A stretch of 53,542 nucleotides of DNA from Glaciimonas sp. GTDB lineage: Bacteria; Pseudomonadota; Gammaproteobacteria; Burkholderiales; Burkholderiaceae_D. Positions within the stretch are counted from its first letter, which is position 1, and the number at the start of each line of letters is the position of its first letter. Below, in pieces: positions 8,817 through 18,335 of this stretch. The translations under genes and the position numbers were made by a program. Location of the stretch: contig JABBOY010000004.1 in the NCBI GenBank assembly GCA_012927585.1, positions 1 through 53,542 of the forward strand, given 5' to 3'. The notes below the pieces were generated by a model. It did no database searches. It saw only the letters and a program-made list of their open reading frames with translations, and was not told where the DNA came from.

Positions 8817-9941
8817 ATGAACGCATTCAGGCGCATCGCATGCATCATCGCCGCACTCACTCTGCTGGGCGCATGCAGCCGCGAAGTAAACGTCAAAATC
8901 GGCGTGGTTGCGCCGATGAGCGGGCCGCTGGCGCAATACGGCAAAGACATTGCCCACGGTGCTGAAGTGGCAGTGGATGATCTGAACAAGGATTTTTTCA
9001 TGATCAACGGCAAGCGCGCCCATTTCGAGTTGGTGATCGAGGATGACAAGGCGTCTCCTGATGAGGGAAAAATTGCCGCCAAACGCTTGATTGATGCAAA
9101 GGTTGCGGCAGTCTTCGGCCACTTCAATTCCGGCGTGACGATTGCTGCAGCGCCGCTGTACGCCAGCGCCGGGATTCCGCAATTATCCGTTTCCACTAAT
9201 CCGAAATACACCCGCATGGGCTTGAAGACTGCATTTCGCATCACCGCAGACGACATTGCGCAAGGTGCCGCCCTGGGCCGTCTAATCCAGAAGAAATTGC
9301 ATCCCAAATTAGTGTATCTGGTCGATGACGGCACTCTGTTTGGAACCGGTCTTGCCGCAGAAGTGAGCAAGACCCTGATAAACGCCGAGATCGCCACACA
9401 GCACGACAGCGTGGACGCAAAGAGCGCCGACTTCGCGCTTTTGGCGCAAAAAATCATCGCCTCCAATGCCAACATCATTTTCTTCGGCGGCGACGAAGCG
9501 GCCGGCACACCGCTGCTGAAAGCCTTGCGTCAGGCTGGCTCCAGCGCGAAATACGTGGTGGGCGATGCGATGTGCGATGCCTCCACCGTCAAGCACGCGG
9601 AAGGTAGCGCCGATAGCAATTTCTATTGCTCGATTGCGGGTGTGCCGCCGTCCTGGCTATCGGCTGGAATCGCCTTCACCGAACTGTATAAAGCCAGGTT
9701 CGGCATGCCGGGAGCCTATTCTGCGCTGGCCTACGACGGCATCCACCTGTTTGCGCAAGCGATGCAGCGCGCCAACTCAAGCAACCCGAAAGTGTATCTG
9801 CCTGAAATCAGCAGGGAATCATTCAACGGCAAGATCCAGGGTTCGCTGTCGTTCGACGACAAAGGCAACATCCGCGACGGCACCATCGTAATTTTTGAAT
9901 CAATTAACGGCAAGCTGACCGAACAGCGCAACAGGCTGTAG
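8817..9941 (+). CDS. LivK/LivJ-type periplasmic binding lipoprotein
   Basis: A 374-residue substrate-binding protein of the branched-chain amino acid type (type 1 periplasmic binding fold). The signal peptide ends in the lipobox LLGAC, so the mature protein is predicted to be lipid-anchored at Cys20. Family blocks include IGVVAPMSGPLAQYG near the N-terminus and AVFGHFNSGV, and the later ALAYDGIHLFAQAM. ATG 8817 is chosen because AGGAG ends 5 nt upstream; the frame is open back to 8742 without a better site. No permease or ATPase gene is adjacent, so it is an orphan that may feed a transporter encoded elsewhere, for instance the Liv system at 45658-50712. The ligand is unknown. Confidence 0.9.
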   Translation: MNAFRRIACIIAALTLLGACSREVNVKIGVVAPMSGPLAQYGKDIAHGAEVAVDDLNKDFFMINGKRAHFELVIEDDKASPDEGKIAAKRLIDAKVAAVFGHFNSGVTIAAAPLYASAGIPQLSVSTNPKYTRMGLKTAFRITADDIAQGAALGRLIQKKLHPKLVYLVDDGTLFGTGLAAEVSKTLINAEIATQHDSVDAKSADFALLAQKIIASNANIIFFGGDEAAGTPLLKALRQAGSSAKYVVGDAMCDASTVKHAEGSADSNFYCSIAGVPPSWLSAGIAFTELYKARFGMPGAYSALAYDGIHLFAQAMQRANSSNPKVYLPEISRESFNGKIQGSLSFDDKGNIRDGTIVIFESINGKLTEQRNRL

Positions 9942-9960
9942 ACGTACCGACAAGGCGCGC

Positions 9961-10635
9961 TTACTCACAGTTGCGCAACCGTTGCTCTGGAAAATCTGCA
10001 GCAATCCGGTCCAGCGCCGCTTTGCCGGCCGGGTCCAGATCGCGCAACTGAAATACCACGTTTCCGGTAGCCACGCTGCGGGTGCCGATCCGGGCCGACT
10101 GCACGCCTTGCTGCTTTAGTCTGTCCAGCAGATTTTTAGCAGCAGATTCAGTCTTGTATACTCCCAACGAGATGCCCCAGCGCAGCTTGGGGTCAGCATT
10201 GTCTTGCATGACGAAAAAACTAGTCACGCGGCGCTGGCGCAGTTCCGCCACTTTCTGTTGCGCCCCGGCCTGGCCCCCTTGCGGTGGGATATACACCATG
10301 TAACTGCCGACTTCGCGCACATTTTGGCGCGATTGCCGGTCGCCCAACGCCAGCTCCGCGGTTCGCTCCTCAAAACGCTGGACCAACGCCAACGGGAAAT
10401 TGCCGATTTCGGTGCAGGCAATCAAGACAGGCGGCGCAGGTTCGGCCGGCAGCGCAACAGGTACAGTCGCCGCAACTGCGGCGGCAGTAAGCAAAATAAG
10501 CTGCTCTGGATGGATTTGGCGTTGGACACGCTGCGGCTCACGCCCGTTCGACATGAAATCATCGAGTGCGCCCCAGTTAAACGCCAGCAATCCACCGTTG
10601 GCCAGCAACAGTATCCAGAAAATGAATTTCAACAT
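9961..10635 (-). CDS. SPOR domain-containing protein
   Basis: A 224-residue protein with an N-terminal membrane anchor (about residues 2-19), a variable proline/alanine linker and a C-terminal SPOR-like region from about residue 125, containing SYMVYIPPQGG, the central GISLGVYKTESAAKNLLDRL and VVFQLRD. SPOR domains bind denuded peptidoglycan at division sites. It overlaps the end of coaX by 7 nt, so the two are translationally linked, and it is the last gene of a birA-coaX-SPOR unit found in many betaproteobacteria. Confidence 0.85.
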   Translation of the reverse strand: MLKFIFWILLLANGGLLAFNWGALDDFMSNGREPQRVQRQIHPEQLILLTAAAVAATVPVALPAEPAPPVLIACTEIGNFPLALVQRFEERTAELALGDRQSRQNVREVGSYMVYIPPQGGQAGAQQKVAELRQRRVTSFFVMQDNADPKLRWGISLGVYKTESAAKNLLDRLKQQGVQSARIGTRSVATGNVVFQLRDLDPAGKAALDRIAADFPEQRLRNCE

Positions 10636-11414
10636 GATGTGTCCGAATCCGTGGCCTGCAACGACACCACTTGTAAGCCGATAAGCACCAGATTATCGAC
10701 AATTTTGTGCGGCACGCGCAACTGCGGCGCGATATATGAGGCTGCGCCGCCAGCCACCACACACAATACGGGGGCATGTTGCTGCGCATGGGCCGCCAGC
10801 GCACGCTCGATGGCGCCGGTCTGGGCGGCGATGCAACCGGCCACAATCGCTGCATCGGTATTGTCGGCAAATGCTTCCGAGAGCAATAATCTCTGTGCCA
10901 CATGCGGCAATTGCGCGGTGCTTTTCGCCAGCGCACTGGCCATCAAACCCAGGCCCGGCAAGATCATCCCACCCACAAAATATCCGTCCGCACTGAGCGC
11001 GTCGACCGTGGTGGCGGTGCCGCAAGTGGCGATGATCAGGGCTTGCTGCGGAAGCAGTGCGTGCGCGCCAATCACGGAGGCAAAGCGATCGCAACCGAGC
11101 TGGGCCGGGTCGCGATAGCCATTGCGCACCCCAGCCCGTTGCAGCGTTGAGGCGAACCACGTTATCTGTGCCGGTCGCAGCGTGGTAGAGACGGCAGTGG
11201 CGGCCAAAGCCGCCGCCAGGCTTTGGCGCAATGCCGCGCCAGCCACGTTGGACAACAACGCCCGTGAAAACCGCAAGTCTTTCCAAGCCTGCGCCAGCTT
11301 GCCAACCTCGGCATGGCTGACCGAACCAAAGGCGCGCCAGCAGCCCAATTCCGTGGCAGCATCCACCAGCGCCCATTTGATGCGGGTGTTGCCGGCATCG
11401 ACCAATAACAGCAT
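10629..11414 (-). CDS. coaX: type III pantothenate kinase
   Basis: A 261-residue enzyme for the first step of coenzyme A synthesis. The N-terminal DAGNTRIKWAL is the phosphate-binding loop of the ASKHA fold; GCDRFASVIGA and CGTATTVDAL are typical of the CoaX family, and GGMILPGLGLM is the conserved segment after the active site. Type III enzymes are usually insensitive to CoA feedback and need a monovalent cation. It is separated from birA by 2 nt and overlaps the SPOR gene. Confidence 0.95.
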   Translation of the reverse strand: MLLLVDAGNTRIKWALVDAATELGCWRAFGSVSHAEVGKLAQAWKDLRFSRALLSNVAGAALRQSLAAALAATAVSTTLRPAQITWFASTLQRAGVRNGYRDPAQLGCDRFASVIGAHALLPQQALIIATCGTATTVDALSADGYFVGGMILPGLGLMASALAKSTAQLPHVAQRLLLSEAFADNTDAAIVAGCIAAQTGAIERALAAHAQQHAPVLCVVAGGAASYIAPQLRVPHKIVDNLVLIGLQVVSLQATDSDTSC

Positions 11415-11416
11415 GC

Positions 11417-12220
11417 TTAATCCTTTACGCGCAGCGATACATCGCCCGCCAACACGGCGACCCGACCGGCGGCAGTGTCCAGCAACAGGCGGCCGATGGC
11501 ATCCACTCCGATTGCCACGCCTTGCTGCGCCACTTGGCCGCGGTCCAGAATCAGGACTGTTTTACCGGCAAATGCATGCAAACCGTTCCAGCGCGCCTCG
11601 AAAGCGGCAAATCCGTCCGACTCGAATTGCACCAATGATTCTGTCAACCCATTCAATAATGCGGCCAGCAGCAGGTTGCGATCCAGCCGCGCCAGCCACG
11701 GCAGATCGGCTACCGCATGACCGATCTGCGCTTCGAGCCGATCCGGCACGCTCAAATTCAAGCCAATCCCGATCACCGCCCAAGTGCCGCCCTGTTTTGA
11801 AGTGGGCATGGCCATTGTCTCGACCAGAATGCCGGCCAATTTATTGCCGTCTTTCAGCACATCGTTCGGCCACTTCAAGCCAACACGAATATCAAACTGC
11901 GCCAGCGCTTCGGCCAGCGCCACCCCGACCGCCAGCGGCAAACCCAGCAACGCCTGAATCGGCAGCGCAAAACGCCATGCCAGAGAAAACGTCAAAGCGC
12001 AACCCGGCGCCGAATGCCAACTGCGCCCGGCACGGCCACGACCCGCAGTCTGGCTTTCGGCTACCAGCAGCGCCGGCGACGACAAGTGATTTAGACGCGC
12101 CAGCAGATCGGCATTAGTCGAACCGGTCTCGGCCACCACCTCGACTGCGACCTGTTGCGCGCTGGCCTGGCGCAAGGCGGCAATCCGCGATTCTGAAAGC
12201 AAGGTATCCATGCCGCGCAT
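11417..12220 (-). CDS. birA: biotin-[acetyl-CoA-carboxylase] ligase
   Basis: A 267-residue biotin protein ligase. It activates biotin to biotinyl-AMP and attaches it to the carboxyl carrier protein of acetyl-CoA carboxylase. The key blocks are GSTNADLL, AESQTAGRGRAGRSW (biotinyl-AMP loop), LKWPNDVL and KLAGILVE with the catalytic lysine region. The N-terminal winged helix of E. coli BirA is absent, so it is a monofunctional ligase and not a repressor. Two in-frame ATGs (12220 and 12211) are possible starts; neither has a good ribosome site. Confidence 0.95.
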   Translation of the reverse strand: MRGMDTLLSESRIAALRQASAQQVAVEVVAETGSTNADLLARLNHLSSPALLVAESQTAGRGRAGRSWHSAPGCALTFSLAWRFALPIQALLGLPLAVGVALAEALAQFDIRVGLKWPNDVLKDGNKLAGILVETMAMPTSKQGGTWAVIGIGLNLSVPDRLEAQIGHAVADLPWLARLDRNLLLAALLNGLTESLVQFESDGFAAFEARWNGLHAFAGKTVLILDRGQVAQQGVAIGVDAIGRLLLDTAAGRVAVLAGDVSLRVKD

Positions 12221-12254
12221 TGTAGCGGGAGTGGCGCGCTTGGCGCATCAATTC

Positions 12255-12279
12255 GTAGGATGGGTGCAAGCCATCCTAC
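12255..12279. repeat. GTAGG-type inverted repeat (short form)
   Basis: GTAGGATGG (12255-12263) and CCATCCTAC (12271-12279) form a 9-bp hairpin with a 7-nt loop. It lies in the gap between the birA start and the res stop. The core GTAGGATGGGTGCAA is shared with the repeats at 22581 and, more loosely, 29512. Confidence 0.75.
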
Positions 12280-12416
12280 AATTAATCATCCAGACCGATA
12301 CTTACATCCGTTCCGCCTCAATCGGATTGATATGCACGTTATCCTTAGGTGCAGCAAAATCTTGGAGATCGCAAATTAGGCACGACCCGCATTTGCACCC
12401 GGTCGAATGGCGCTAT

Positions 12417-15368
12417 CTACAACGCCAACTTACCTTGCGACGAGGCATCAGCTAGCGGGCGCAACTTCGCAAATTCCAGCAATTCGCTCAAACGCGCTCC
12501 CTTGCCGCGCCATTCATAAAATGCGTCTTCGCCCAACAATACATAATTCCAAGGCAATCCGCTGCGCTCAGTTTCATCCAGATCATTGATCCGGCTGCAC
12601 CAGGCCGCGGCGGCTTTTAACTTGCGCTGCACATTCGGATGCGTAAGTTGTTGCTGCGCCTTGGTTTCGACCAGATATACCGCCTGTTCGGTACGCACCA
12701 AAAAATCCGGTGAGTAAAACGCCGGCATGCCGTCTTCTTTCACATAACGCAACCGTACAAAATCATGCCGTGTCTCACTGATTTTGCAAAATGCCAGTAC
12801 TTTGCCATCCGCTTGCGACCACGCAATAAAGGCACGTTCCAAGCCGCCATTCCTGGCTGGATAAGGCAACCGTTCATAAATGCATTTACTGACCAGCAAA
12901 GAACTGCTCTCGCGCATCGCCAGCTTGGGCACTTCCGACAAGTTACGATGCTTGACTTCGGTCTGACCCAATATTTCCTGATGTTCGGCATCAATCAAAG
13001 CCATCGCAAATACTTTGGTAATGTGGTCGACCACCGGTTGCAACAGCAGCAAACGCCAGTTTTCATCTGCCAAAGGATCAAACCCGGCATCGAACAACTG
13101 TTCACGGATATACCGCTCCAGCCAGCCCGCCAGCGCTGCCGTATGTACTTGCAAATACGGATTCGCCAGATGATGCGCAATTTTGTTGCCCTTCGGCAGC
13201 GGCTGGCTCAGCGCTTGGCCGATCCGTCGCGTCAGGCGCGACAAAAAATCGTTATAGCCGGTGACATTCATCACAGCGCCATCGACGCGGTAATCGCCAA
13301 ACAAGGTGCTGCTCTGTAAATCCTGTGACACAAAAGTATCGCCCCGACCCAGCAAACCCGCCAAATCATTGCGCGTCATCGCACGGAAAGGCGGCAAATC
13401 GGCTATCTCCAGCGCATGATGTTCCAGTTGCTCGTCGGCCTCGCGCAGGATAAATGGAATCGCAAAATCAAATGCTTCAAAACCTTCCCGCAAGCCAACT
13501 GCAATCAAATCTCCGGTGCTGCTGATGCTGTCGCTGTCTTCGCTGGTAGTTCCCACCAAGCCCGCTGCCATCAAATCGTCGTAAAACGACTGAAACGCCG
13601 GATGCTCGATGATCGACAAAATATCAATCAGGCTATTCGGCTCTTGCCCGTGATTGATGCGCTCGCGGTTCTCGCGCTTGATGTCGGCATAATCGTCATC
13701 GCGCCACATCAGCCGCAGGCCGCGCCCGATAGTTTGTTCCAGCAAAATTTGCGCCTGTGACGAACGCAATGGCACGATTACGCAAATATTATTCACGTCA
13801 AAACCCTCGCGCAGCATCAACACACTGACAATCACGCGCGGGTTTGCATGTTGATCGAGGTCGAACAGACGTTCGCGCACCGCATCCCACTCAACCGGTT
13901 TGAGTTCACTCTTCTTGCCGGAGTCAATCGCCATCACCTCCTCATCGGCCAAGCCTTCGTCATGCAAAAACTGTACGACCAGTGGCGATACTGTGGTGTC
14001 TTCACACACCACCAGCATTTTTGGATGACGCGTCGGATCGATGGTGGCAAAGTCCGCTTCCAATTTACGTAATTTTTGCAAACCGGCATGCAGCATTACG
14101 CGCTGGCCCTCGCTTAATATGGGGTTGCCGTCTTCATCGCGCTCGGCTTTGAATTCCAACGGCAGCGCACCGATTTCCTTGCGCCGGTCCAGCACCAGCG
14201 ATTTCACCAGACCAGCCCGCATCGCGCTCTGCAAATCGAAATCGACAATGATGTGTGGAAAATACACTTTCTTCTTGTTCTTGCCGGCGCCGACATCGTT
14301 GTACGGTGTCGCCGAAAAATCCATCTGCACGAAACGACGGCCCTTGTTCAGCGCAATACGCGACAGGCTTTTTTGCCATTCGACCTCGGTGGTTTCGCCC
14401 TCTCGCTTGAATTCATGAATATGGTGCGCCTCATCATTGAATACCATCAAATCCGGCAATTCCGCCAAAAAATCCAGCACGCCGCCACGCGCATAACGCC
14501 GGTCCAGCAGGTCCAGACTATTGCCGCTTGCCTTGCCCGGCGGTAGCGGCAACAAAGCGTCGATCACCTGCTGCGGGTCGATATTTGCACCGGGCGCATC
14601 CATTTCCGGCTCCACTTCTTCTTCGTCGGCATCTGACAGCAAATGCCAATTCGTGATGGCTATCATGCCGTTGCCAGTCGCCTTCAAGCCGATATTGCCT
14701 TTGTCGCAGACATTGCCGCGCACGAAACCGAACACTTGCTCGCGCTGCTCTTCCGGGATGAACAGCTCTGCGAACTGTGCCACATCGGATGTCGCAAAAT
14801 CGCGCACGCCGCCGCGCAACTTGCCGCAAAACGCATCGAGCAGGCGGTCGTATACGATCAAGCCGGGAGCGACAATCAGGAATTGCCGTGTGAAACGCGA
14901 ATCGCCGATACCATTAGCCGCTGCCGCCGATTTATTCAGCATTTGCCAGATCAACAGCGCCTCCAATACCCAGGTCTTGCCGGTGCCGGTTGCCATTTTC
15001 AGACAATACTTCGGGTGCGCGTGCTTGGCTTGCGACACCTCGGCCATTCGAGTGCCGCTCAGTAGTGCTTCCAGCGCAGCCTGCCGGTATAAATCCAGCA
15101 AAGTAGTCGAACCCATTACCTCATGCGCGACGATAGTGTTCAGAATCGCTTGCCGCTGGCCGGGATGGAAGTTGAAGCGCCTGGTGGCGCAGGCATCCTC
15201 GCCAAACCACCAGTGCAATAATTCTGCGGTGGTCGGCGTCACCAGTTCGAGAATATCGGCCACACCATCTTTCAGACCGATGCACAGTTGTCGGGTTTTG
15301 GCAGTCAATCCGGCAGCCAGCGCCAGTTGCGCATTCGCATTGGGTTTTGCGTAGACCCAGGTTGTCAT
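12417..15368 (-). CDS. res: type III restriction-modification enzyme, Res (helicase-nuclease) subunit
   Basis: A 984-residue superfamily 2 helicase with a C-terminal nuclease. Walker A is ATGTGKT (about residue 125), the DEAH box is DEAHH (about 310), the next motif is SATP (about 350) and motif VI is QTIGRGLRL (about 540). Near residues 885-903, SPDF followed by VETK matches a PD-(D/E)xK nuclease core. Together with the beta-type methyltransferase just upstream this is the arrangement of a type III system, in which Res cuts after ATP-driven communication between two unmethylated sites. ATG 15368 is chosen because it overlaps the mod stop codon as ATGA; the open frame upstream of it is out of phase with mod. 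The target sequence cannot be read from this. Confidence 0.9.
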   Translation of the reverse strand: MTTWVYAKPNANAQLALAAGLTAKTRQLCIGLKDGVADILELVTPTTAELLHWWFGEDACATRRFNFHPGQRQAILNTIVAHEVMGSTTLLDLYRQAALEALLSGTRMAEVSQAKHAHPKYCLKMATGTGKTWVLEALLIWQMLNKSAAAANGIGDSRFTRQFLIVAPGLIVYDRLLDAFCGKLRGGVRDFATSDVAQFAELFIPEEQREQVFGFVRGNVCDKGNIGLKATGNGMIAITNWHLLSDADEEEVEPEMDAPGANIDPQQVIDALLPLPPGKASGNSLDLLDRRYARGGVLDFLAELPDLMVFNDEAHHIHEFKREGETTEVEWQKSLSRIALNKGRRFVQMDFSATPYNDVGAGKNKKKVYFPHIIVDFDLQSAMRAGLVKSLVLDRRKEIGALPLEFKAERDEDGNPILSEGQRVMLHAGLQKLRKLEADFATIDPTRHPKMLVVCEDTTVSPLVVQFLHDEGLADEEVMAIDSGKKSELKPVEWDAVRERLFDLDQHANPRVIVSVLMLREGFDVNNICVIVPLRSSQAQILLEQTIGRGLRLMWRDDDYADIKRENRERINHGQEPNSLIDILSIIEHPAFQSFYDDLMAAGLVGTTSEDSDSISSTGDLIAVGLREGFEAFDFAIPFILREADEQLEHHALEIADLPPFRAMTRNDLAGLLGRGDTFVSQDLQSSTLFGDYRVDGAVMNVTGYNDFLSRLTRRIGQALSQPLPKGNKIAHHLANPYLQVHTAALAGWLERYIREQLFDAGFDPLADENWRLLLLQPVVDHITKVFAMALIDAEHQEILGQTEVKHRNLSEVPKLAMRESSSLLVSKCIYERLPYPARNGGLERAFIAWSQADGKVLAFCKISETRHDFVRLRYVKEDGMPAFYSPDFLVRTEQAVYLVETKAQQQLTHPNVQRKLKAAAAWCSRINDLDETERSGLPWNYVLLGEDAFYEWRGKGARLSELLEFAKLRPLADASSQGKLAL

Positions 15369-17521
15369 GCCGCCACCCGCACAATTTCCGGTTGCGTGTC
15401 GGACGTCGCTACGTCTATCGTCACCACTACTTCCGCCTCGAAACCGAACACATCGACCGCCCGCACGCAAACGCGCCGCGCACCCGGCTTGTGCGGCAAG
15501 TTCAGCACTGCCTTTGTCACCACCCGCAGTACATCGCCATCATTGGCAGTATTGCCGCGATAATCCTGCCATACCGAGCGGAACACCTGTCCGTCATAAT
15601 CCGGGTCGACTGCCCAATACTCGATCAAGGCCAGCGGCTCCCTGTTCATCACCGCGTGCAGCTTGCTGCGGTTCGCTTCATCCAGATTGATCGCTTCCGG
15701 CGACAGCAGTACGTAATTGTCCAGCGTGACCGTCAGCGTTTCTTCCTGCCCGTAGGGTGCGCCATGCGCACCTTGCTCACTCTCGTCGGCCATCAGTGCA
15801 TTGGTGCGCATGGCGCACCCTACGCGCTGTACCGGTTTAATCGTCAAATATTGGAGCGATGCAAAGCGCACCTGGCCGCGCAACTTCTCGGCCCCGCCTT
15901 TTTTCTTCAGCCGATCCAGTAAATCCGGCGGAATCACCAGCACTTCCAGCCGGTTATCGTTGAGTGCCGCAATGCTTTCGCCAATCGACGGCTCGAAATT
16001 CCAGCCCAGCAGCACCACCTTATCCCAGCCGCCCATCAAGCTGTCGCGCTGGACAATCGCTTTTTTCAGCGTTGCCGCGCCGGTCAGCTTGTTGGGCGAA
16101 TCGGCCAGCACCAGCGTCTTGCTGCCGCCGCTGGTGACGTGGCCCAGATTGCGATTCGGATTGTCTTCCGGCTGCAACGGCAATGCGCCGTACAAGGACA
16201 GCACAATCTGCGCCAGGTCGCCGATGCGAAACCCGCGCCCGAACGTAGCCTTGGCCGCTTCGACCTGATAATCGCCAATCGCCTGATACAGGAAGGGTTT
16301 TGCATTCTGGTCGATCAAGCGCTTGCGCATGATCATGCAGGCGGGTTTGCCGAGGTCGGTGGTGATCCAGCGGCGGCCGAGTTTTTCGGCGACAGCGACG
16401 GCGGTGCCGCTGCCTCCGAAAAAATCCGCAACTAAACCGCTGCTTGAGGTTGCCCCCTTAATGATTCTTTCAAGTAAACTTTCGGGCTTTTGAGTGGCGT
16501 AATTTGTTCTTTCATCTGCAGCAGATTGGATTGTTTGCGATGCCCATACATCGTCATAAAATACTCTGTTCCCAAGTGTGCGGTATAGGTTGTTGATTGC
16601 GTTTTTTATATCTTTTGTCAGACCTATTTCGTCATTCGTATAGTCCCAAACATCTTCTGGAATTTTCCCCTCATCTAAATAATAACGATAAAGTTTTTTG
16701 TTGCCTGTTCCCCATTTCTCTACATACGCACGTCCGTCGTCATCTACCCCCATTCTTCCACCATAATTTTTTCCGCTTTTGTCCTGTTTGTGTGGAGTAA
16801 ACGGCATACGGATTTCTTTGGGATAGAACTGTGCATTACTAAGGTTTTTTGCGTAGAAAAAAATATTGTCATGCTTTCTTGCATAAAATCGATCACTTTT
16901 TCCGCCAACTTGGTAATGACGAATAATTTCATTTGCAAAATTTTGTCGACCAAAGACCTCATCCATCACAATCTTCACGTAATGCCCGACATGCCAATCC
17001 AGATGCACGTAAATCGAGCCGGTGTCGCTCAATAGCTCACGCATCAAAATCAGCCGCGGCGTGATCATCGCCAGATACGACGCAGTACCATCGGCCCAGG
17101 TATCCGAATAGGCAAACTGCTCGATCACCGTCGGTTTCTGTTCCAGTTCCACGCCCGGCAACACGACCTTGGTGCGGTAATCGGCTTTCGAGTCAAACGG
17201 CGGATCGATATAGATCAGATCGATCTTGCCGCGCAGCGACGGCGTTTGTGCATCCCCGGCCAGCAGCGCCGCCATCGCCAGCAGATTGTCGCCGTAGATC
17301 AAGCGGTTCGGTTGTGCATGGTCTTGCGTCGTTGCCAGTTGCACTTGCCGCGCATCGGCCCGTATCCAGTCTGTCATCGCGCTGTCTTTCGCCGGCAGCA
17401 CCCATTCGCGGGTTTGCAACGCAATGCGATGGCGGCTTTCCAGGCTTTCGAGGATGCGTTCGGCTTCTTGCCTCCCTTTGGCGACAATTTCAGGGAGTTG
17501 TTCGAGCAGACTTTTTGACAT
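15365..17521 (-). CDS. mod: type III restriction-modification enzyme, Mod (adenine methyltransferase) subunit
   Basis: A 718-residue DNA methyltransferase. The catalytic motif IV is DPPF (residues 106-109) and the S-adenosylmethionine motif I is DFFGGSGTA (about 367-375). The order IV before I makes it a beta-class N6-adenine or N4-cytosine enzyme, as in type III Mod. The central region between these motifs (about residues 187-360) is the expected target recognition domain and is markedly richer in AT than the rest. Near residues 565-590 the protein carries an inserted peptide encoded by a palindromic repeat. It is the first gene of a mod-res pair with 4-nt overlap and diverges from an HTH regulator. 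Confidence 0.9.
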   Translation of the reverse strand: MSKSLLEQLPEIVAKGRQEAERILESLESRHRIALQTREWVLPAKDSAMTDWIRADARQVQLATTQDHAQPNRLIYGDNLLAMAALLAGDAQTPSLRGKIDLIYIDPPFDSKADYRTKVVLPGVELEQKPTVIEQFAYSDTWADGTASYLAMITPRLILMRELLSDTGSIYVHLDWHVGHYVKIVMDEVFGRQNFANEIIRHYQVGGKSDRFYARKHDNIFFYAKNLSNAQFYPKEIRMPFTPHKQDKSGKNYGGRMGVDDDGRAYVEKWGTGNKKLYRYYLDEGKIPEDVWDYTNDEIGLTKDIKNAINNLYRTLGNRVFYDDVWASQTIQSAADERTNYATQKPESLLERIIKGATSSSGLVADFFGGSGTAVAVAEKLGRRWITTDLGKPACMIMRKRLIDQNAKPFLYQAIGDYQVEAAKATFGRGFRIGDLAQIVLSLYGALPLQPEDNPNRNLGHVTSGGSKTLVLADSPNKLTGAATLKKAIVQRDSLMGGWDKVVLLGWNFEPSIGESIAALNDNRLEVLVIPPDLLDRLKKKGGAEKLRGQVRFASLQYLTIKPVQRVGCAMRTNALMADESEQGAHGAPYGQEETLTVTLDNYVLLSPEAINLDEANRSKLHAVMNREPLALIEYWAVDPDYDGQVFRSVWQDYRGNTANDGDVLRVVTKAVLNLPHKPGARRVCVRAVDVFGFEAEVVVTIDVATSDTQPEIVRVAA
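15751..15824. repeat. 22-bp perfect inverted repeat inside mod
   Basis: Arms at 15751-15772 and 15803-15824 are perfect reverse complements (22 nt) around a 30-nt spacer. The arm begins CGTAGGGTGCGCCATGCGCA, a sequence type usually seen between genes. Here it is read through in frame, adding peptide with the ends RVGCAMRTN and GAHGAPYG. Confidence 0.92.
16440..16960 (-). other. AT-rich target recognition segment of mod
   Basis: By eye this ~520-nt stretch is near 40% GC while the flanking parts of mod are near 58-60%. It covers the protein region between methyltransferase motifs IV and I, where beta-class enzymes carry the target recognition domain. The change is fairly sharp on both sides, as expected if this segment was exchanged by recombination with another allele. 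Confidence 0.65.
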
Positions 17522-17564
17522 GGGATTGGCGCAGGAAGATAAGGATAACGTGCAACTTTACCTT

Positions 17565-17587
17565 AAGTTACGTAACTAACGTAACTT
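17565..17587. promoter_or_regulatory. candidate operator in the mod/regulator divergent gap
   Basis: A perfect inverted repeat: AAGTTACGT (17565-17573) and ACGTAACTT (17579-17587) with a 5-nt spacer. It lies in the 127-nt gap between mod and the divergent HTH gene, 44 nt from mod and 62 nt from the regulator start. The natural candidate to bind it is that regulator. No site of this kind is known to me for this family. Confidence 0.55.
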
Positions 17588-17648
17588 TAATGCGCGTAAT
17601 TACACTGAAAATCACGCTGTGAAATTACCGCTCCATTAACTTTCATGC

Positions 17649-18077
17649 ATGGAAAATGCAAGTAAAAAATTTGCGGATCGGTTACGCACAGCAATGCAAA
17701 AGGCGGGTTATGAAGCCAAGCCTTCGGTGCTGGAGCGCGAATTCAATTTGCGCTATTGGGGCAAGCCGATGACTCTGCATGGCGTGCGGCGCTGGTTGCT
17801 GGGCGAGACCATGCCCAAGCAGGACAAATTGGAGGCGTTGGCCGAGTGGTTAATGATCACGCCGCACTACCTGCGGTTTGGCGAAGAGATAATCAAACGC
17901 ATCGAGCAGCGCCAATCCGCTTGGCAAGCAGCCATTGGTTATCAGGAGCGCGAAACTTTCGAGGCGTTTCTTCATCTGCCGGCGCCGCAGCGCAAGGTGG
18001 TGCGGGAAGTGATTCTGGCTTTTGCCAAGGCGTATCCTGTCGCGGACGATAAGGCTGCGATTACACCAGATGCATAG
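17649..18077 (+). CDS. small HTH regulator next to the restriction-modification genes
   Basis: A 142-residue protein with a predicted N-terminal helix-turn-helix of XRE/phage-repressor type (about residues 6-75; note MTLHGVRRWLLGETMPKQDKLEALAEWL, given here as two parts: a recognition-helix-like HGVRRWLLGE and KQDKLEALAEWL). The C-terminal half is helical with no motif I recognise. Proteins of this type are widespread in betaproteobacteria as lone regulators. Divergence from mod with a palindrome between them suggests a controller role, but that is inference. Confidence 0.7.
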   Translation: MENASKKFADRLRTAMQKAGYEAKPSVLEREFNLRYWGKPMTLHGVRRWLLGETMPKQDKLEALAEWLMITPHYLRFGEEIIKRIEQRQSAWQAAIGYQERETFEAFLHLPAPQRKVVREVILAFAKAYPVADDKAAITPDA

Positions 18078-18129
18078 CATCAACCCCTTCCAGATGGCCT
18101 GACGCGCATCCTTTAAAATATCATTTAAG

Positions 18130-18144
18130 TGTGTATGATACACA
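18130..18144. promoter_or_regulatory. candidate HicAB operator
   Basis: A 15-bp perfect palindrome, TGTGTATGATACACA, spans the hicA start codon (ATG 18135). HicB proteins with a C-terminal ribbon-helix-helix usually bind palindromes in their own promoter, so this is a plausible autoregulation site, here also covering the translation start. Confidence 0.5.
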
Positions 18145-18335
18145 TCACGATAAAAAGCGCTGACCTGATAAAACTGTTAAAAAAGAATGGCTTTGAGGTC
18201 GTTCGCATCAGCGGCAGCCATCACCAACTCAGGAAAGAAGGCCGTCCAGGGGTTGTGACCGTGCCGCACCCAAAAAAGGATTTGGGCGTCGGCTTAGTCA
18301 AGGCGATTTTGAAACAGGCCGGATTAAAGGAATGA
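18135..18335 (+). CDS. hicA: HicA family toxin (mRNA interferase)
   Basis: A 66-residue protein of the HicA fold (double-stranded RNA-binding-like). The signature SGSHHQLRK carries the conserved histidine needed for mRNA cleavage, and the end VKAILKQAGL matches family members. HicA toxins inhibit translation until neutralised by HicB. ATG 18135 is chosen; a GTG at 18129 would add two residues. The stop codon overlaps the hicB start by 4 nt (ATGA), so the pair is co-translated. Confidence 0.9.
   Translation: MIHITIKSADLIKLLKKNGFEVVRISGSHHQLRKEGRPGVVTVPHPKKDLGVGLVKAILKQAGLKE

Noticed and set aside
15371-15470. Longer N-terminus for Res
   Set aside because: It overlaps the mod 3' end in another frame; the ATGA overlap at 15365-15368 is the usual coupling, and the sequence upstream is unlike the family.
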